Shown here: positions 5,978-8,319 of the stretch, piece after piece
Position numbering within the stretch: position 1 is the first letter of the stretch
Layout: each line of letters opens with the position of its first letter
Assembly (NCBI GenBank): GCA_013289195.1
Contig: JABDAI010000052.1
Coordinates: 1 to 8,319 of the forward strand
Origin: Verrucomicrobiota bacterium
GTDB lineage: Bacteria > Verrucomicrobiota > Verrucomicrobiae > Opitutales > CG1-02-43-26
Length of the DNA: 8,319 nucleotides
Direction of reading: 5' to 3'
Notes under the pieces: model-generated
What the model saw: the letters and a program-made list of their open reading frames with translations, nothing else
Databases searched by the model: none
What the model was told of the DNA's origin: nothing
Program-made: the position numbers and the translations under genes

Positions 5978-8017
5978 ATGATTACTGAATGTTGTAATAA
6001 AAATATAATCAAAGATTGTTGTGGAAGGTCTATTGATCCTGGAATTAATAGTGAAGGGGAATGGTCTGCGTCACTTATTTGGAAAATCGCTTTAGCCTTG
6101 GTTTTGGCCGGGCAATCTATGGTTTTTGGCCTTGGCATTAATATTTCACCGCCTGAGATGGGTTCTGTGCCTTATCTATTTTTACATGGAGCACTCATTG
6201 TTTCATCTATTGTTGTCATGTTGCTCCTTGGACGTCCATTGTTTGAGGATGCAGTGAAGAGTTTAAAGAATAAAAAACTTTCTCTGGAAGGATTATTTCT
6301 TTTAAGTGCATTGGGGGCGCTTATAGGGTCATTGATTTCAACAATAACAGGCAGAAGTGAAGTGTATTATGAAGTTGTTTCAATTGTTTTAGTTATTTAT
6401 ACAGTTGGAAAGATATTAAGTAGCCGGTCGCGAAAAAAGGCTATTGATGAAACGAATAAGACCAGAGAAATGTTTGATTATGCTTATGTAATGAATACAA
6501 GAGGGGAGAAAGAGAAGGTTTCATTAGATAAACTAGACTGTTGCAGTGAAGTTGCTGTTGGACCTGGTGACGCAATCAGTGTGGATGGGATTATAATAGC
6601 GGGAGAGGGATTTGTTTATGAGACCGCAATGACGGGAGAGCTCGATCCTGTAGTTAAAAAAGTTGGAGATTACATTTTTGCTGGATCTTTCTGCGTCGAC
6701 GCAATTTTTTCGATAAAACCTACTGCTTTGAAGGATGTGAGACGTTTGGATAGTTTACTGAATGCAGTAGAAAAAGCGCGTTTAGCACCTTCTAATTTAC
6801 AAGAACAAGCAGATAAAATTATACAATGGTTTCTACCCTTAGTGATTACGGTTTCAGTAGGGACATTTCTTTTTTGGTTTGGGCGTATCAATTGGGTCAA
6901 TGCACTCTTTAATAGTATGGCTGTTCTGCTTGTAGCTTGTCCTTGTGCTTTAGGTTTGGCTACACCTATAGCCATATGGAGTGGATTATGGAAACTTTCA
7001 AGGTTAGGTTTGATATCGCGTTCTGGAGAATTTCTAGATTCTCTTGCACGAGCTCATTTAATCATTTTTGATAAAACAGGAACCTTAAGTGAAGAAAATC
7101 TCACTATTGTTGATTTTCTTGTCGTTCCAGAAATGGAGGATAAAAAAGAATGGCTGAAAGCAATGATTCATACAGTAGAATCAAAAATAGACCACCCTAT
7201 TGCACGTGCATTATCAAAGTTTGATTCAACCTATAAAAATCGGTTTAGTATACAAAGTTCACGCATCATCCCTGGAAAAGGCATTGAAGCTCGACTTAAA
7301 GAAGCCAATGAAGAAGAGATTATTATTTTGCATCTTGGAGAACGTGAACTTGTCTCTAATATTTCTAATACCATTCCCCATACAGAATGTTTACTTTTTG
7401 GAAATTTAAACCTGAATAACCTAAGTAATTATCAATTTAAAAGAACGATCTTTATTGGTATCAATGGGAAAATAGCTGGGATTGTATTACTTAATGAAAA
7501 ATTTAGATCGGGGTTGCCCCAAGTTTTTGCACAACTGAAAGATTTAAATATTAAAGGAAAAATCTTAACCGGAGATCCATCAAAGCATTATCATACTATC
7601 GAGGGCATAGAAGTTTTATCGGGTTTAAGTCCCAAGGATAAAGAAATTTACATTAAAGAACTCGAAGAAGCAGGAAAGCGGACAATTTTCCTTGGTGATG
7701 GTATTAATGATGCGGCTGCAATGTCCGAGAGTTCTGCTTCGATAGCAATGGGTAAAGGGGCTGCTTTGACCCAATCGAGTGCATCAGCTATTTTAATAGG
7801 CGATACGCTTGAAGTGCTTCCTAAGGCAATAAAAATTTGTAGACAAATTAGGAAAAACATCCGAGGTAATATGATTTATGCCGTAACCTATAATTGCATT
7901 GGCATGAGCCTTGCTGCTATGGGAATTTTACATCCCGTAGTTGCTGCATTATTAATGTTATTTTCTAGCATTAGTGTTTCTATTTTAGCGACAAAAAGTG
8001 CTAAAGATTGCAATTAA
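5978..8017 (+). CDS. P1B-1-type heavy-metal (Cu+) transporting ATPase
   Basis: A complete 679-residue P-type ATPase that would pump monovalent copper out of the cytoplasm at the expense of ATP. Visible elements are TM helices near 33-52, 66-86, 102-122, 128-146, 283-302, 308-330, 630-650 and 652-672, actuator TGE (219-221), channel motif CPC (321-323), phosphorylation site DKTGT (365-369), the HP dipeptide (406-407), TGD (531-533) and hinge GDGIND (573-578). In TM7 N631 is followed six residues later by Y638-N639, and TM8 has MxxSS (660-664). These are the P1B-1 (Cu+/Ag+) signatures. There is no N-terminal HMA domain; instead two CC pairs (5-6 and 14-15) precede TM1 and could bind metal. A third CC (188-189) lies in the actuator region and another Cys at 678. 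An in-frame TAA at 5963-5965 excludes an upstream start. It could be a CopA-like exporter or a CcoI/FixI-like pump for oxidase assembly; no oxidase genes are visible to decide. Confidence 0.93.
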   Translation: MITECCNKNIIKDCCGRSIDPGINSEGEWSASLIWKIALALVLAGQSMVFGLGINISPPEMGSVPYLFLHGALIVSSIVVMLLLGRPLFEDAVKSLKNKKLSLEGLFLLSALGALIGSLISTITGRSEVYYEVVSIVLVIYTVGKILSSRSRKKAIDETNKTREMFDYAYVMNTRGEKEKVSLDKLDCCSEVAVGPGDAISVDGIIIAGEGFVYETAMTGELDPVVKKVGDYIFAGSFCVDAIFSIKPTALKDVRRLDSLLNAVEKARLAPSNLQEQADKIIQWFLPLVITVSVGTFLFWFGRINWVNALFNSMAVLLVACPCALGLATPIAIWSGLWKLSRLGLISRSGEFLDSLARAHLIIFDKTGTLSEENLTIVDFLVVPEMEDKKEWLKAMIHTVESKIDHPIARALSKFDSTYKNRFSIQSSRIIPGKGIEARLKEANEEEIIILHLGERELVSNISNTIPHTECLLFGNLNLNNLSNYQFKRTIFIGINGKIAGIVLLNEKFRSGLPQVFAQLKDLNIKGKILTGDPSKHYHTIEGIEVLSGLSPKDKEIYIKELEEAGKRTIFLGDGINDAAAMSESSASIAMGKGAALTQSSASAILIGDTLEVLPKAIKICRQIRKNIRGNMIYAVTYNCIGMSLAAMGILHPVVAALLMLFSSISVSILATKSAKDCN

Positions 8018-8040
8018 AAGTGGATGATAAAAGTGGATGA
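8015..8040 (+). repeat. 13-bp perfect tandem duplication over the ATPase stop codon
   Basis: The 13-mer TAAAAGTGGATGA occurs twice head to tail, at 8015-8027 and 8028-8040. The first copy begins with the TAA stop of the ATPase gene. Thirteen is not a multiple of three, so the event changed the frame of whatever follows. It looks like a recent replication-slippage product. Confidence 0.85.
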
Positions 8041-8125
8041 TTTAAGAAGGAGAAGGCCAAAAAAAGCTTGCAAAGGAAAAAAAATTTACCCTAAGTTTGT
8101 AACAGAATTAAGTATACGAAAATAA
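8024..8125 (+). CDS. Hypothetical 33-residue basic ORF (doubtful)
   Basis: ATG at 8024 opens a 33-codon frame ending at TAA 8123-8125. The product is strongly basic, with RRRRPKK near residues 8-14, and has no recognisable domain. It is in the same frame as the ATPase and directly after its stop, and it exists only because of the 13-bp duplication: with one repeat unit removed the frame stops after two codons. No Shine-Dalgarno is visible. It is probably not a gene. Confidence 0.15.
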   Translation: MIKVDDLRRRRPKKACKGKKIYPKFVTELSIRK

Positions 8126-8309
8126 AAATCCAATAAGAAGAAGAAGGCAACTCAAAGTTTTTTTTATTACAATTTTCAAAATGCTGTTTTTGTGTCTCAC
8201 GATTAAATTCTATTGCAAAATCTATTGGCAAACTTAATAGGATTTCTTTTGAAGGAATTGTCCAACGCAATTTTCCTAATCTTGGGTCGTTTACTCCAAA
8301 TATATTTCT
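8091..8309 (-). pseudogene. Start-less minus-strand open frame, possible tail of a broken convergent gene
   Basis: The minus strand is open for 72 codons between an in-frame TGA at 8312-8310 and a TAG at 8093-8091, with no ATG inside. The conceptual peptide looks protein-like (GVNDPRLGKLRWTIPSKE near the start) and ends in a hydrophobic stretch (YWIFIFVYLILLQT). An ATG at 8317-8315 in another frame reads MFEEIYLE before a stop. A single-base slip near 8297 would join it to this frame, so a frameshifted short gene or gene end is possible. I do not recognise the family, and chance openness in AT-rich DNA remains an alternative. Confidence 0.25.
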
Positions 8310-8319
8310 TCAAACATCA

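Noticed and set aside
6670..7860. Open frames overlapping the ATPase gene (6670-6975 minus, 7200-7409 plus, 7648-7860 minus)
   Set aside because: They overlap conserved P-type ATPase motifs in other frames and have no supporting features.
1..8319. CRISPR array, tRNA, rRNA or complete insertion sequence
   Set aside because: I found no regularly spaced direct repeats, no cloverleaf-like sequence, no rRNA motif and no transposase reading frame.

Overview
The window is AT-rich DNA with a cell-envelope and transport theme and one ribosomal protein gene. The bL28 sequence, the orphan OppA-type lipoprotein, and a leucine-rich-repeat (LRR)-like protein next to a MATE exporter suggest an amoeba-associated member of the Chlamydiae (Parachlamydiaceae/Protochlamydia type). 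This is an inference from gene style and composition; no diagnostic marker such as 16S rRNA is present.

Left part (1-4002), all genes on the minus strand. Transcription order is rpmB (4002-3718), a full-length MATE exporter (3666-2266), an LRR-like protein of unknown function (2077-728), a decayed MATE 3' fragment (about 484-189), and the first two codons of what looks like a second LRR-like gene that leaves the window (6-1). Bases 1-484 and 2072-2563 are two copies of the same segment. Each copy holds the MATE 3' end, the MATE-to-LRR intergenic region with a conserved promoter-like pair, and the LRR start codon. The locus is therefore a tandem duplication of a MATE plus LRR module in which one MATE copy has become a pseudogene. 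The 243 bp between the relic and the intact LRR gene carry no recognisable gene but do contain a 78-bp stretch bounded by 15-bp inverted repeats.

Middle (4003-5746). A 106-bp divergent intergenic region separates rpmB from an OppA-like peptide-binding lipoprotein gene on the plus strand. It holds a good rpmB promoter candidate and an 18-bp perfect palindrome directly before the oppA start. No oppBCDF genes accompany it here.

Right part (5747-8319). A 231-bp intergenic region with a terminator-like hairpin, a strong Shine-Dalgarno site before a 4-codon mini-ORF, and a 15-pair hairpin abutting the start codon precedes a complete P1B-1-type (Cu+) ATPase. This ATPase has CC-x7-CC cysteines in place of an HMA domain. 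Its stop codon lies in a 13-bp tandem duplication. The last 300 bp hold a 33-codon plus-strand ORF and a minus-strand open frame without a start codon that may be the tail of a convergent, possibly broken gene.

Functionally the window combines export (MATE, Cu+ ATPase), peptide capture (OppA) and a possible host-interaction protein (LRR-like). Apart from the rpmB-MATE-LRR strand order there is no sign that these form one system.
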